64,000 nucleotides of DNA from Candidatus Epulonipiscium sp. (GCA_012841565.1 DUUM01000053.1:1-64000), one strand, 5' to 3'; positions 34,819-44,638 are shown, counted from the first letter of the stretch. Made by a program: numbers and translations. Notes: generated by a model not told the origin, from the letters alone.

Positions 34819-34891
34819 GGTCAGTTAACTCAGCTGGTAGAGTGCCACCTCGACATGGTGGAGGTCGTAGGTTCGAGTCCTATACTGACCA
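34819..34891 (+). tRNA. tRNA-Val (anticodon GAC), with C33
   Basis: A full cloverleaf of 73 bases. The acceptor stem GGTCAGT/ACTGACC is perfect with discriminator A. The D stem is ACTC/GAGT, the anticodon stem CCACC/GGTGG, and the T stem GTAGG/CCTAT has one wobble with loop TTCGAGT. The anticodon loop is TCGACAT, giving GAC at 34-36 and a C at position 33, where U is nearly universal. CCA is not encoded. It has a good promoter and a strong terminator, so it looks expressed. Confidence 0.9.
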
Positions 34892-34895
34892 TATA

Positions 34896-34936
34896 AAACA
34901 AGCCCTTCACTTAGTCCTAAGTGAAGGGCTTGTTTT
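34896..34936 (+). terminator. Terminator after the tRNA
   Basis: A perfect 19-bp stem (starting AAAACAAGCCC, ending GGGCTTGTTTT) around GTCC, with TTTTA at the end. A degenerate copy of the right arm (GAAGGGCTGTTTTAAGTGAAGG) follows at about 34941-34964. The rest of the stretch up to 35042 holds only TATAAT-like promoter elements for the next gene. Confidence 0.9.
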
Positions 34937-35041
34937 ATATGAAGGGCTGTTTTAAGTGAAGGCTATTTTATTTGAGTCATATGAGATATAGTAGTATAAT
35001 ACATATAATAGAAACAAAGATGTTATTATAGAGGTGAAAAA

Positions 35042-36664
35042 GTGAGTAAATATAAAATAATTCTGGTAGACGATGAAGAAGAAATCAGACAAGGTATGAT
35101 TAAAAAGATAAACTGGGAAGAATTGGGCTTTGTTGTTGTAGGGGAAGCTGAAAATGGAATAGAAGCCTTAGATATTATCGATAAAACATCTCCAGATATC
35201 GTTATTACAGATATAAGAATGCCATTTATGGATGGTATAAAATTAGCTGAAAATATAAAATATAGATTCCCTACAACTAAAGTAGTTATAATATCAGGAT
35301 TTGATGAATTTGAATATGCCCAAACGGCAATGGGACTAGGCGTTCTTAGGTACATATTAAAACCTATCAACTCAATAGAGATGTCAAGTCTTCTAAATGA
35401 AATAAAGGTTTCGTTAGATGAGGAGAGGCACTCTAAAAATGATATACAAACATTAAAACACAATTATAAAAAAAGTCTGCCCATATTAAAAGAACGTTTT
35501 TTAAATCACTGGATTGAAGATTATGTGGAAATAAATACTATTAAAGAGAATATAGAGACCTTTGAACTCAGCGCATTAACAAGCCAATTAGCTGTAGCGG
35601 TCTTAAGGCCAGATGATATACTGAAGAAGGACACGGATATAGCCTTAATAAAAAACAAAGCATTACTTCATGTTGCAATTTTTAATATATGTGAAGAAAT
35701 AGTAAAAGAAAACAAGCTAGGCGTAATATTTATGAGAACAAATGAAATTGTCATTCTTATGTCATTGGAGGAAACAGAAGCCCCTAAAACAAGTAATAGA
35801 ATTCTTCTAGGCCTAGAACAAATAAGGACCACCGTAGAAAAGTATTTGAACATTACGATTACAATAGGGGTAGGTAATGAATGCCAAGACCTTTCCATAT
35901 TATATAAGTCATATGCATCTGCCTTATCAGCTTTAGATTATACAGTTATGCTAGGCAATAATAAGATTATTTACATTGAAGATATTGAGCCTAGTATGTC
36001 ACAAGAATTAAAGCTAGATGAAGTTGATGAAAGAGCATTGCTTATGGCTATTAAACTAGGCACTCCGGAAGACATTAAAGAGATTATTGACACACTCATA
36101 GATCGAATTGATGGCATGCAAGTCTACTTAAAGGATTATCAATTGTATATAATCGACATTTTATCAATTATACTAAACTTTGTAACAAGTATGAAACTGG
36201 ATTGGGATTTAGTGTGGGATAAAAAGGATAATTTCTTATTAGAAATTAATAAGTTAAAGACAAAAGAAAAGATAAATGCATGGTTGTTTGATATTTGTAT
36301 AAAAATTTCAAATGAGCTAGTTCAAACAAGAAATCATAATAAAAATGATTTAATAGAAAAAGCAAAAGACCATATACAACATAATTACAGTGATGAAGAT
36401 TTAAACGCTGAAAAGCTTTGCGATATGCTTCATATATCAACTAATTATTTTTCGGCCTTATTTAAAAAAGAAACAGGACTAACCTTTACAACTTATTTAA
36501 CAAAGACAAGAATTGATCAGGCTAAAAAGCTTTTAAGAAATACAGATCTTAAGACATTTGACATTGGTAATCAAGTGGGGTACTCCCAAGGACATTATTT
36601 TAGTTATGTATTCAAAAAAAATACAGGAATATCGCCTACGGAGTATAGAAATGGGAAAGAATAA
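35042..36664 (+). CDS. YesN-type response regulator (receiver plus AraC domain)
   Basis: 540 residues. The receiver domain has phospho-acceptor D57 (DIVITDIRMPF), a middle region of about 250 residues of unknown fold follows, and the C-terminal AraC double helix-turn-helix is at about residues 440-540 (LCDMLHISTNYFSALFKKETG, IGNQVGYSQGHYFSYVFKKNTGISPTEYR). GTG 35042 follows AGAGGTGAAAAA. It overlaps the sensor kinase gene by 14 bases. By analogy with clostridial sugar-sensing systems, it probably activates the mgl operon downstream. Confidence 0.93.
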   Translation: MSKYKIILVDDEEEIRQGMIKKINWEELGFVVVGEAENGIEALDIIDKTSPDIVITDIRMPFMDGIKLAENIKYRFPTTKVVIISGFDEFEYAQTAMGLGVLRYILKPINSIEMSSLLNEIKVSLDEERHSKNDIQTLKHNYKKSLPILKERFLNHWIEDYVEINTIKENIETFELSALTSQLAVAVLRPDDILKKDTDIALIKNKALLHVAIFNICEEIVKENKLGVIFMRTNEIVILMSLEETEAPKTSNRILLGLEQIRTTVEKYLNITITIGVGNECQDLSILYKSYASALSALDYTVMLGNNKIIYIEDIEPSMSQELKLDEVDERALLMAIKLGTPEDIKEIIDTLIDRIDGMQVYLKDYQLYIIDILSIILNFVTSMKLDWDLVWDKKDNFLLEINKLKTKEKINAWLFDICIKISNELVQTRNHNKNDLIEKAKDHIQHNYSDEDLNAEKLCDMLHISTNYFSALFKKETGLTFTTYLTKTRIDQAKKLLRNTDLKTFDIGNQVGYSQGHYFSYVFKKNTGISPTEYRNGKE

Positions 36665-38384
36665 TTGGAAGAATATGAAACATAGGCTGAAAAGCATAAG
36701 ATTTCTAATGATCATATGTTTTTCTATGATAACGACTGTAACTATGACAATCACAGGACTTTCATTATATAACAAATTCAACTCTTTGGCAGAGACCTAC
36801 GCCAGTGAATCGGTAGAACAGCTAACAGCGCAAGTACAGTATAATTTAAACACATACACAAAAAATATGATTACAATTTCAAATACATTATATTATAAAA
36901 TTATTAAGACTCAAAACATTTCAAATAATACTTTTGCAACACAAATGAGTACAATCCAAACGACTAATAGTGATATTGCAGGATTAGTAATTTTTAATAA
37001 AGATGGGGAATTAATAGCGGCGGGTAGACAAAATAGATTGAAAGATAATACAAATGTGTCACAACAAGAATGGTTTAAAAGTGCTCTTGCAAAGCCAGAG
37101 AACGTACATTTTTCTAGCCCACATGTACAAAACTTGTTTGAAAATCAGAGTCCATGGGTTATTTCCCTAAGCACAGCCGTTTCCTTGAATCAGGATGGGA
37201 ATATTATACAAGGTGTTCTAGTTGTAGACATGAACCTAAAAGCAATAGAGGATATTTGCCGCCCAATTGTAGAAGGTAATATAGGGGAAGTATCCATTAT
37301 AACCCCCGAGGGCAATTTGATTTATGGTCATGCAGAATTTATGGATACAGAAATAGAAGATTTTATAGACAGACAAGATTCTATCCAAATTAAAAAAATT
37401 GGTAAAGCAAAGAAGATAGTGACACTAAAAACAGCTGGATATACCGGATGGAAAATAATAGGCACCTGGAATTTAGATAAAATACTGTTTAATTTTGGTG
37501 AGTTACAAACATTTTTGTTTGTGGTTATTTTTATAGGAACGATATTGTGTATGGTGGCAACTTTATACATATCATCACTTTTATCCTCACCTCTGTATAA
37601 ACTTCAAAAATCAATGAAATTAGTTGAAGAAGGAATGTTTGATGTGCAAATAGATGAAGGTGGAGAGTACATTGTATCGGAACTTTCTAAGACCTTTAAT
37701 AAAATGGTGACAAGAATTAAAAGGTTAATGCAAGATATCGTTATAGAGCAAGATGGAAAAAGAAAAAAAGAATTAGAAGCCTTACAATCCCAAATTAATC
37801 CACATTTTCTATACAATACACTAGATTCAATTATATGGCTTGCGGAAAATGAAAGGGTAGAAGATTCAATTTTAATGACAAGCGCCTTATCACGATTTTT
37901 TAGAATAGGCATTAGCTCAGGCAGAAATATTATTACGGTTGGGGAAGAAATCGAACATATAAAAAACTATCTATCGATTCAAAACATCCGTTATAAAAAT
38001 AGATTTGATTATATAATTTCAGTACCAGACGAGCTTTTAGATGCAAAAACCCTTAAACTAATCTTGCAGCCAGTAATAGAAAATGCATTGTATCATGGCC
38101 TTGAATATATGTATGATAGAGGAGAAATACTGATAGAAGTAACAGCTAAGGATGACGTCCTATCATATACAATGAAGGATAATGGAATAGGGATGAGTAA
38201 GGAAACGTGTGACAGGTTATTTGATAATAATATCGTTGTCAAATCAAAAGGATCAGGAGTGGGCATGAAGAATGTCAACGAAAGAATAAAGTTATATTAC
38301 GGTGAGCAGTACGGGATGGAAGTAGAGAGTGAACTAGAAGAAGGAACGACTGTGTATATAAAAATACCACTGCAGTATGATTGA
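36651..38384 (+). CDS. LytS/YesM-type sensor histidine kinase
   Basis: About 577 residues. Two membrane segments (about residues 15-35 and 285-310) flank an extracytoplasmic Cache-like sensor, followed by HAMP and a LytS/YesM-type kinase with the phospho-acceptor histidine in SQINPHFLYNTLDSI and ATP-binding N, G1 and G2 boxes (QPVIENALYHGL, DNGIGM, GSGVGMKNV). ATG 36651 follows GGAG and lies in the last codons of the regulator gene, so the two are translationally coupled. It probably senses sugar through the binding protein encoded next. Confidence 0.92.
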   Translation: MGKNNWKNMKHRLKSIRFLMIICFSMITTVTMTITGLSLYNKFNSLAETYASESVEQLTAQVQYNLNTYTKNMITISNTLYYKIIKTQNISNNTFATQMSTIQTTNSDIAGLVIFNKDGELIAAGRQNRLKDNTNVSQQEWFKSALAKPENVHFSSPHVQNLFENQSPWVISLSTAVSLNQDGNIIQGVLVVDMNLKAIEDICRPIVEGNIGEVSIITPEGNLIYGHAEFMDTEIEDFIDRQDSIQIKKIGKAKKIVTLKTAGYTGWKIIGTWNLDKILFNFGELQTFLFVVIFIGTILCMVATLYISSLLSSPLYKLQKSMKLVEEGMFDVQIDEGGEYIVSELSKTFNKMVTRIKRLMQDIVIEQDGKRKKELEALQSQINPHFLYNTLDSIIWLAENERVEDSILMTSALSRFFRIGISSGRNIITVGEEIEHIKNYLSIQNIRYKNRFDYIISVPDELLDAKTLKLILQPVIENALYHGLEYMYDRGEILIEVTAKDDVLSYTMKDNGIGMSKETCDRLFDNNIVVKSKGSGVGMKNVNERIKLYYGEQYGMEVESELEEGTTVYIKIPLQYD

Positions 38385-38439
38385 ATTAATTCTTATATTA
38401 GCTTATAATATAAGGAAATAATATCAGGGGGCCTAGACC

Positions 38440-39498
38440 ATGAAAAAAAGATTTAAAAGATTTTATAGTTTAATTCTAATCAATACTATAATCATATTTA
38501 ATATATCTAGTTGTATAGGTTATAATGAAATTCCTGAAGAGTTAGAGCAAACAAAAAAACAAATTAAAATAGGTATCGCAATATATGATGCCCAGGATAG
38601 TTTTATCCATAGTGTCTATGAGATGATTAGACAATATGCCAACCAAGAAGAAGCGGTTGGAGCAGTAGAAATAACATTAGAATTAGTAGATGCACAAAAT
38701 AATCAACAAATCCAAAATGGGCAAATAGAAGCTTTTATTAATGAAGATTATGATGCAATAGCAGTTAACATCGTTGATCGGGCCCAAGCTGCTACCATAA
38801 TCAACAAAGCTCAAAAAGCTAAGATACCACTTGTTTTCTTTAATCGGGAACCTGTCCCGCAAGATATGGCTATATGGGAAAACGTGTATTATGTAGGTGC
38901 TAAGGCAGAACAATCGGGTAAACTTCAAGCGGAGTTATTAATGAGTGCAATAGACCAAGGCCTAGAGGTAGACACAAATGGGGATGGGATTATTCAGTAC
39001 GTTATGTTGGAAGGGGAACCAGGACATCAAGATGCCATACTCAGAACATACTATAGTATAAAAGTTTTAGAAGAAAACAACTATAAAATAGAAAACATAG
39101 CAAGTGATACGGGAATGTGGCGAAAAGAAGAATCAAAAGAAAAAATGTTTCAATGGATTGAGGAATTTGGAGAGACAATAGAAGTCGTACTCGCAAACAA
39201 TGATGCAATGGCTCTCGGAGCCATAGAGGCATTAGAAGAAAAAGGGTATTTCAATAAAAAAAACAAGGTGCAAGTAATAGGTGTAGATGGTATGGAAGAA
39301 GCTATTAAAGCTATAAAAGAAGAGAAAATGTTAGGAACTGTATTTAACAATGGAGATAAGCAAGCAGAGGCGATATTAGCTAAAATATATACAATGGTCA
39401 TGGAAAAAGAGCCTCAAACTATGATAAACGCTGAATATGAAAAAAAGTGTTATCATACTGATTATGGAATTATGGATAAAAACTATCTAAATAAGTAA
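38440..39498 (+). CDS. MglB-like sugar-binding lipoprotein of the sensory operon
   Basis: 352 residues with a lipoprotein signal ending at C25 (NISSCIGYN). The mature part is a galactose/glucose-binding-type periplasmic protein with a calcium-loop-like DTNGDGIIQYV. It is about half identical in layout to MglB downstream. Because it follows the kinase rather than the transporter, it is more likely a sensor accessory, as in the XylFII-LytS-YesN system. AGGGGG precedes the ATG. A terminator separates it from mglB. Confidence 0.88.
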   Translation: MKKRFKRFYSLILINTIIIFNISSCIGYNEIPEELEQTKKQIKIGIAIYDAQDSFIHSVYEMIRQYANQEEAVGAVEITLELVDAQNNQQIQNGQIEAFINEDYDAIAVNIVDRAQAATIINKAQKAKIPLVFFNREPVPQDMAIWENVYYVGAKAEQSGKLQAELLMSAIDQGLEVDTNGDGIIQYVMLEGEPGHQDAILRTYYSIKVLEENNYKIENIASDTGMWRKEESKEKMFQWIEEFGETIEVVLANNDAMALGAIEALEEKGYFNKKNKVQVIGVDGMEEAIKAIKEEKMLGTVFNNGDKQAEAILAKIYTMVMEKEPQTMINAEYEKKCYHTDYGIMDKNYLNK

Positions 39499-39528
39499 AA
39501 AACGTATATAAATTCATAAAAAAACACA

Positions 39529-39564
39529 AAATACACTAGCTGATATTAGTTAGTGTATTTTTTT
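39529..39564 (+). terminator. Terminator after the sensory operon
   Basis: AAATACACTA pairs with TAGTGTATTT, followed by a T-run. It separates the sensory genes from the mgl operon. Confidence 0.82.
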
Positions 39565-39601
39565 GTAGTAAAAAACCCTAACAACTCAGGATGAAAAACT
39601 A

Positions 39602-39630
39602 TTTAAGTACAACATAAATGCTAGTATAAT
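39602..39630 (+). promoter_or_regulatory. Probable mgl promoter, weak -35
   Basis: TATAAT at 39625-39630 has only TTTAAG at 39602-39607 as -35, 17 bases upstream. A good -10 with a poor -35 fits a promoter that needs an activator such as the AraC-type regulator upstream. Confidence 0.5.
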
Positions 39631-39682
39631 CATAACTATAGTACAGAGGACATCAAAAACTATCAATAATAGGAGGAAAAAA

Positions 39683-40717
39683 ATGAAAAAATTGTTTAGT
39701 GTTTTATTAATAGCAGCAATGGCAGTAGGATTTACAGGGTGTGGCGCAAAAGGTGAACCAAAAGGAGATAAGTTACCAGTTATTGGGGTTACAATTTATA
39801 AGTATGATGATAACTTTATGTCATTTACAAGAACTGCTATAGAAAAAGCAGCAGAAGGTAAAGCAACACTTATTATGAATGACTCTCAAAATGACCAAGC
39901 AAAACAAAATGACCAAGTGGATGCTATGATTGCAAAAAAAGTTGATTCGTTAGCTATTAATTTAGTAGATCCAGGCGCAGCTACAGCAATTGCAGAAAAA
40001 GCAAAAGCAGCTGGAATTCCAGTTATATTCTTTAATAAAGAGTATCCAGAGGGAACAGATAAAATTCCATATGACAAAACAGCATATGTTGGAACAACTT
40101 CAGCAGAGTCAGGTACTATCCAAGGCGAACTTATTTTAAACGCATGGAAAGCTAATGCAGGATGGGATAAAAACGGAGACGGAACAATGCAATACGTAAT
40201 GCTTATGGGAGAACCAGGACATCCAGACGCAGAAGCAAGAACAAAAGAATCTATTGCTACATTAGAAGCGGCTGGTGTTAAAACAGAAGAAATTGCATTA
40301 CAAACAGCTATGTGGGATGCTTCAAAAGCTAAAGAATTAATGGAAACATGGTTAGCGGCTCACGGCGATAAAATTGAAATGGTAGTTTGTAACAATGACG
40401 GTATGGCTCTTGGTGCAGTTGAAGCATTAAAAGCAGCAGGATACTTTGTAGGCGATAAATATATGCCAGTTGTTGGTGTAGACGCTATTCCAGAGGCACT
40501 TGAATTAATCAAAGAAAAGAAATTACTTGGTACAGTTCTTAATGACCCATTAAACCAAGGTAAAGCAACTATTGAACTTGCAATTAATGCAGCACTTGGA
40601 AAAGATTTCTTAGAAGGAACAAGCTGGGAATTAGATGCAACAAAAGCAGTTCGTATCCCTTATGTTGCAATTACAGAAGATAACTTAGGAGTTGCAGAAG
40701 AAGCTTACGGTAAATAA
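39683..40717 (+). CDS. mglB: Galactose/glucose-binding lipoprotein MglB
   Basis: 344 residues, signal peptide with lipobox cysteine C20 (GFTGCGAKG). The protein has the MglB fold with DSQNDQAKQNDQVDAMI, the calcium loop DKNGDGTMQYV and the C-terminal DAIPEALELIKEKKLLGTV. AGGAGG precedes the ATG. Its order MglB-MglA-MglC is the classical galactose/glucose importer. Confidence 0.95.
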   Translation: MKKLFSVLLIAAMAVGFTGCGAKGEPKGDKLPVIGVTIYKYDDNFMSFTRTAIEKAAEGKATLIMNDSQNDQAKQNDQVDAMIAKKVDSLAINLVDPGAATAIAEKAKAAGIPVIFFNKEYPEGTDKIPYDKTAYVGTTSAESGTIQGELILNAWKANAGWDKNGDGTMQYVMLMGEPGHPDAEARTKESIATLEAAGVKTEEIALQTAMWDASKAKELMETWLAAHGDKIEMVVCNNDGMALGAVEALKAAGYFVGDKYMPVVGVDAIPEALELIKEKKLLGTVLNDPLNQGKATIELAINAALGKDFLEGTSWELDATKAVRIPYVAITEDNLGVAEEAYGK

Positions 40718-40815
40718 GCAAAAAAATTAGTATTAATCAAGTAACTTTAAATTGCAGGCAAAGACCAAACCCTTTGTCTGCATAATTTTGATAGAAAAGC
40801 GGGGTGAGAACCACT

Positions 40816-42318
40816 ATGATAAATTCAAACTATTTATTAGAGATGAAAGATATTAATAAGGAATTCCCAGGTGTTAAAGCTTTAGATAATGCTCAATTAA
40901 CACTAAAAGCAGGGACAGTTCATGCTCTAATGGGCGAAAATGGTGCTGGAAAATCAACATTAATGAAATGTTTATTTGGAATTTATTTAGAGGATTCAGG
41001 AGAGATATATTTTAATGGTGAAAGAGTAACCTTTGCGAATCCTAAGCAGGCCCTTGAGTCCGGTGTTTCTATGGTCCATCAGGAACTGAACCAGGTTAAA
41101 CAAATAAGGGTGCAAGATAATATATGGCTTGGCCGTTATCCAAAGAATGGGCTTGTGGTTAACGAAAAGAAGATGTATGAAGATACGAAAAGGATTCTTA
41201 CAAACTTAGGAATAGATGTTGATCCTAGAGACAAAATAGATGATCTATCACTCTCAGAGTGTCAGATGGTTGAAATAGCAAAAGCGGTTTCATATAATTC
41301 AAAGATTATCGTTATGGATGAACCGACTTCATCTCTTACAGAACAAGAGGTAGAACATTTATTTAGAATCATTAACAAGCTCAAAGCTGAAGGTTGTGGA
41401 ATTGTCTATATATCTCACAAAATGGAAGAAATTCTAGCAATATGTGATGATGTAACCGTCATGAGAGATGGTCAGTGGATTTCAACAAATCCTGCATCAG
41501 AGCTAACGACAGAAAAAATCATTAACTTAATGGTTGGACGAGATTTAACAAACCGCTTCCCACCAAAAGATAATATACCAGGTGAAACGATTTTAGAAGT
41601 TAAAAACCTTACAGCAACCTATCAACCTTCTATTAATGATATTTCATTTGAACTTAGAAAAGGTGAAGTTTTAGGTGTTGCAGGCTTAATGGGTTCACGA
41701 AGAACAGAAATTGTAGAAACAATTTTTGGTGTCAGAAAAAAAGAATCAGGTGAAATTTTTCTACACAATCAAAAAATCGAAAATAAGGATGCAAAACAAG
41801 CTATCGGCCATGGTTTTGCGTTGTTAACAGAAGATAGAAGAAAAACGGGTATTTTTGGCGTACTTGATATTAAATTTAATGCGAAACTTGCTAATATAAA
41901 TAGCTATGCCAATAAACTTGGTGTATTAAATGCCAAAAAGATAGAAGAAGATACCCAGTGGGTTATTGATAGTATGAAAGTTAAGACACCTTCCCAAAAA
42001 ACCTTGATTCGTTCTTTGTCTGGTGGTAACCAGCAAAAAGTAATTTTGGGTAGATGGTTACTTACAAATCCAGAGATTCTAATGTTAGATGAACCAACAA
42101 GAGGGATAGACGTTGGGGCAAAATATGAAATTTACCAACTAATTATTGATCTTGCTAAGAAAGATAAAGGAATAATAATGATTTCCTCCGAAATGCCTGA
42201 GTTATTAGGTATAACAGATAGAATCTTAGTAATGAGTAATGGTAGAGTTGCGGGTATTGTGAATACAAACGAAACAAATCAAGAAGAAATTCTAACACTT
42301 GCAGCTAAATATCTCTAA
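40816..42318 (+). CDS. mglA: Galactose/glucose ABC transporter ATP-binding protein MglA
   Basis: About 500 residues with two ABC domains. The first has Walker [10 protein letters not shown], a signature [14 protein letters not shown] and Walker [12 protein letters not shown]; the second has [15 protein letters not shown] and [12 protein letters not shown]. The second Walker A is degenerate (GLMGSRRTE), normal for MglA. ATG 40816 follows GGGGTGAG; an in-frame GTG 12 bases upstream lacks a proper ribosome binding site. It drives MglB-MglC transport. Confidence 0.95.
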   Translation: MINSNYLLEMKDINKEFPGVKALDNAQLTLKAGTVHALMGENGAGKSTLMKCLFGIYLEDSGEIYFNGERVTFANPKQALESGVSMVHQELNQVKQIRVQDNIWLGRYPKNGLVVNEKKMYEDTKRILTNLGIDVDPRDKIDDLSLSECQMVEIAKAVSYNSKIIVMDEPTSSLTEQEVEHLFRIINKLKAEGCGIVYISHKMEEILAICDDVTVMRDGQWISTNPASELTTEKIINLMVGRDLTNRFPPKDNIPGETILEVKNLTATYQPSINDISFELRKGEVLGVAGLMGSRRTEIVETIFGVRKKESGEIFLHNQKIENKDAKQAIGHGFALLTEDRRKTGIFGVLDIKFNAKLANINSYANKLGVLNAKKIEEDTQWVIDSMKVKTPSQKTLIRSLSGGNQQKVILGRWLLTNPEILMLDEPTRGIDVGAKYEIYQLIIDLAKKDKGIIMISSEMPELLGITDRILVMSNGRVAGIVNTNETNQEEILTLAAKYL

Positions 42319-42332
42319 AAGGGGGAAAAACA

Positions 42333-43370
42333 ATGAAAAAATTAGCGGGAATTACAGAACAAAAATGGGATAAAAAAAGAGTTAGTGAATTCTTTTTAGA
42401 AAATGCTATCTATCTCGTACTTTTACTATTAGTCGGCGTTATAATCTATATGGATAGCTCATTCTTACGTTTGGCTAACTTTAGGTTTATTATTACACAA
42501 GCATCAACAAGACTAATTTTAGCACTAGGAGTAGCGGGGCTACTTGTTTTAGCAGGAACAGACCTATCCGTAGGACGGATGGTTGGACTAGCAGCAGTTG
42601 TTTCAGCTTCCTTGCTTCAAAATCCAGACTATGCAATAAGAATATTTAAAGATATGCCAGCGCTACCGATTATAGTGCCTATTTTACTAGTAATCGTACT
42701 CACAAGTATTGCATCTACAATTAGTGGTATTATTATTGCCAAATTTCAAGTAACCGCATTTATTGTAACGCTCGGTATGCAACTTGCATTGTACGGAGCA
42801 GCTTCAATGTACTACGAGGCAGTAGGCGCTTCGCCAATCGCTGGACTAGATCCAAGGTTTACAAATTTCGCCCAGGGAAGTTTTAATGTAGGTGGACTAT
42901 TTACAATACCTAACTTAGTTATATATGCAGCCATTGTTACAGGAATCGTATGGTTTATCTGGAATAAAACAGTTCTTGGTAAAAACATGTTTGCTGTTGG
43001 TGGTAACTCAGAGGCAGCTGAAGTATCAGGTGTAAATATTAGTAGAACTATTATTGCAGTATCTCTTATGGCAGGAATCCTTTATGGATTTGCAGGAGCG
43101 CTAGAAGTTGCACGTACAGGTAGTGCGACAAATAATATAGGTAACGCTTACGAGCTTGATGCTATTGCAGCATGTGTTGTTGGTGGTGTATCCTTTAGTG
43201 GCGGTGTAGGGTCCATTGGTGGGGTTGTAACTGGCGTATTTATATTCCAAGTTATTAACTACGGACTTGCTTATGTTAACGTAAGCCCTTACATCCAATA
43301 TATCATTAAAGGTGCCATTATCGTTACGGCAGTTGCTATTGATACAAGAAAATATATTCAGAAAAAATGA
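42333..43370 (+). CDS. mglC: Galactose/glucose ABC transporter permease MglC
   Basis: 345 residues with about ten membrane segments and the permease signature VAGLLVLAGTDLSVGRMVGLAAVVSASLLQ, then GGNSEAAEVSGVNI. AAGGGGGAA precedes the ATG, 14 bases after mglA. A large hairpin follows. This ends the mgl operon. Confidence 0.95.
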   Translation: MKKLAGITEQKWDKKRVSEFFLENAIYLVLLLLVGVIIYMDSSFLRLANFRFIITQASTRLILALGVAGLLVLAGTDLSVGRMVGLAAVVSASLLQNPDYAIRIFKDMPALPIIVPILLVIVLTSIASTISGIIIAKFQVTAFIVTLGMQLALYGAASMYYEAVGASPIAGLDPRFTNFAQGSFNVGGLFTIPNLVIYAAIVTGIVWFIWNKTVLGKNMFAVGGNSEAAEVSGVNISRTIIAVSLMAGILYGFAGALEVARTGSATNNIGNAYELDAIAACVVGGVSFSGGVGSIGGVVTGVFIFQVINYGLAYVNVSPYIQYIIKGAIIVTAVAIDTRKYIQKK

Positions 43371-43380
43371 TTTAGATGTA

Positions 43381-43456
43381 AAAATAAAACAAAGTACCCC
43401 GTGCAACACAACTTCCTTCGTCGTCAAAAGTTGCACAGGGTACTTTGTTTTATTTT
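43381..43456. terminator. Large hairpin terminator between mglC and the P-II-like gene
   Basis: A 27-base arm (43381-43407) pairs with 43430-43456 with one wobble, flanked by T-runs on both strands, so it can terminate in both directions. Part of the left arm and loop (GCAACACAACTTCC, 43403-43416) is also perfectly complementary to GGAAGTTGTGTTGC at 43484-43497, giving a second, mutually exclusive pairing. Confidence 0.85.
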
Positions 43457-43520
43457 TGAGAATGTTACATCATTATTTGGGTAGGAAGTTGTGTTGCGCA
43501 AACTACTTTTATTTTTCCAT

Positions 43521-43868
43521 TTATATATGCTTAATTAAGTGATGAATACCAGCCACCCGTTTTACATCTATTACGAATAAAACACCCTTGCCTGGCTTGT
43601 TGATGTTGAGTTTTTTAGATATGGACTCAACAATCAAGTCAGTTTTTGTGTTTTCTACAAGGGTTAAAATGACTTCCTTTTCAGGTTCAATCCGGATGCC
43701 AAAAAGCTTTGCTGTATCATGGACACCGGAACCTCGGCCATGTAAAATCGTACCACCTTCTGCCCCGGCTTCTTTTGATGCGTCTATTACATCGGAAGAA
43801 AGCCCTTTGTTAACAATGGTTATAATTAAATCGTGTTCTATATCATGCTCTGTATTATTAGTACCCAT
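43521..43868 (-). CDS. P-II-like regulatory protein
   Basis: 115 residues with the P-II (GlnB) fold: IVNKGLSSDVIDASKEAGAEGGTILHGRG takes the place of the T-loop region, followed by EKEVILTLVENTKTDLIVESI and FVIDVKRVAGI. The canonical T-loop tyrosine is not visible, so it is a degenerate or alternative P-II. GGAGGGG precedes the ATG, which shares one base with the stop of the DUF1538 gene (TAATG). It likely regulates the adjacent membrane proteins rather than nitrogen metabolism in general. Confidence 0.83.
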   Translation of the reverse strand: MGTNNTEHDIEHDLIITIVNKGLSSDVIDASKEAGAEGGTILHGRGSGVHDTAKLFGIRIEPEKEVILTLVENTKTDLIVESISKKLNINKPGKGVLFVIDVKRVAGIHHLIKHI

Positions 43869-44638
43869 TAATAATCCCCTCCAGTTAATTCATCTTGATC
43901 TTCATATGACTTTTTAATTTGATCTTGCTTTTTCTCATATAGATATCCTAAAATAAGCACTGATAATATAGGTGTTAAGGCTACAAGTGAAACCATACCA
44001 AACCCATCTAAGACTGGGTCTCCCCCTGGAATAGCAGAGGCAAAGCCAATTGATAAGGAGGATATAAAAGTAACAATCATAGGACCTGTGGTGACACCGC
44101 CAGAATCAAATGCAATGGCAATAAAAGTTTTACTAACATTTCGAGTGAGTAAAAAAGCCAATATATATCCCGGGACGATAAAGTACCAGAGGGATATTCC
44201 GGTTAAAATCTTAAGCATTGAAAGTGCAATAGAAGTAGCAACACCAATCGATAAAAACCCTAACATAATCTTTTTATCAATGGCACCGCCAGAAAATTTT
44301 TCAACTTCTATATTTAAAACTTTAACGCCAGGTTCGGCCAAGGTAATTACAAGGCCTAAAACAAATCCAATTGGAATTAAAATCCAGCTATAGGTACTAG
44401 CCCCTATAACTTTACCCATATATTCTCCTATCGGCATAAATCCTATATGGACCCCCTGTAAGAAAAATACTAACCCTAAAAATGCAAATATAAAGCCTTT
44501 AAGAATATTGTAAAAGTGCCTTTTAGGAAGTTTAATTCGTGTTTTTTGAAAAACAACAAATATTAATAGCAGAGGTAAAAGGGCTTTGAATACATCCTTT
44601 ATAACCTGAGTAACGCCTGTGAAAATATTAGTCATCAT
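43868..44638 (-). CDS. DUF1538-family membrane protein, second of a pair
   Basis: 256 residues, about seven membrane segments, DUF1538 family (LAEPGVKVLNIEVEKFSGGAID, FDSGGVTTGPMIVTFISSLSIG). Proteins of this family come as two unequal homologous copies; a Halomonas pair called UmpAB was reported to act as a cation/proton antiporter. The first four bases overlap the previous gene (ATGA). GTG or TTG starts are not needed. Confidence 0.83.
   Translation of the reverse strand: MMTNIFTGVTQVIKDVFKALLPLLLIFVVFQKTRIKLPKRHFYNILKGFIFAFLGLVFFLQGVHIGFMPIGEYMGKVIGASTYSWILIPIGFVLGLVITLAEPGVKVLNIEVEKFSGGAIDKKIMLGFLSIGVATSIALSMLKILTGISLWYFIVPGYILAFLLTRNVSKTFIAIAFDSGGVTTGPMIVTFISSLSIGFASAIPGGDPVLDGFGMVSLVALTPILSVLILGYLYEKKQDQIKKSYEDQDELTGGDY

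Noticed and set aside
34819..34891. tRNA pseudogene
   Set aside because: All stems pair, with compensated A10-U25, and it has both promoter and terminator; only position 33 is unusual.
34665..35041. Missed protein gene in the 376-base gap around the tRNA
   Set aside because: Apart from the REP-like element, promoter, tRNA and terminator, no frame with a ribosome binding site was found.
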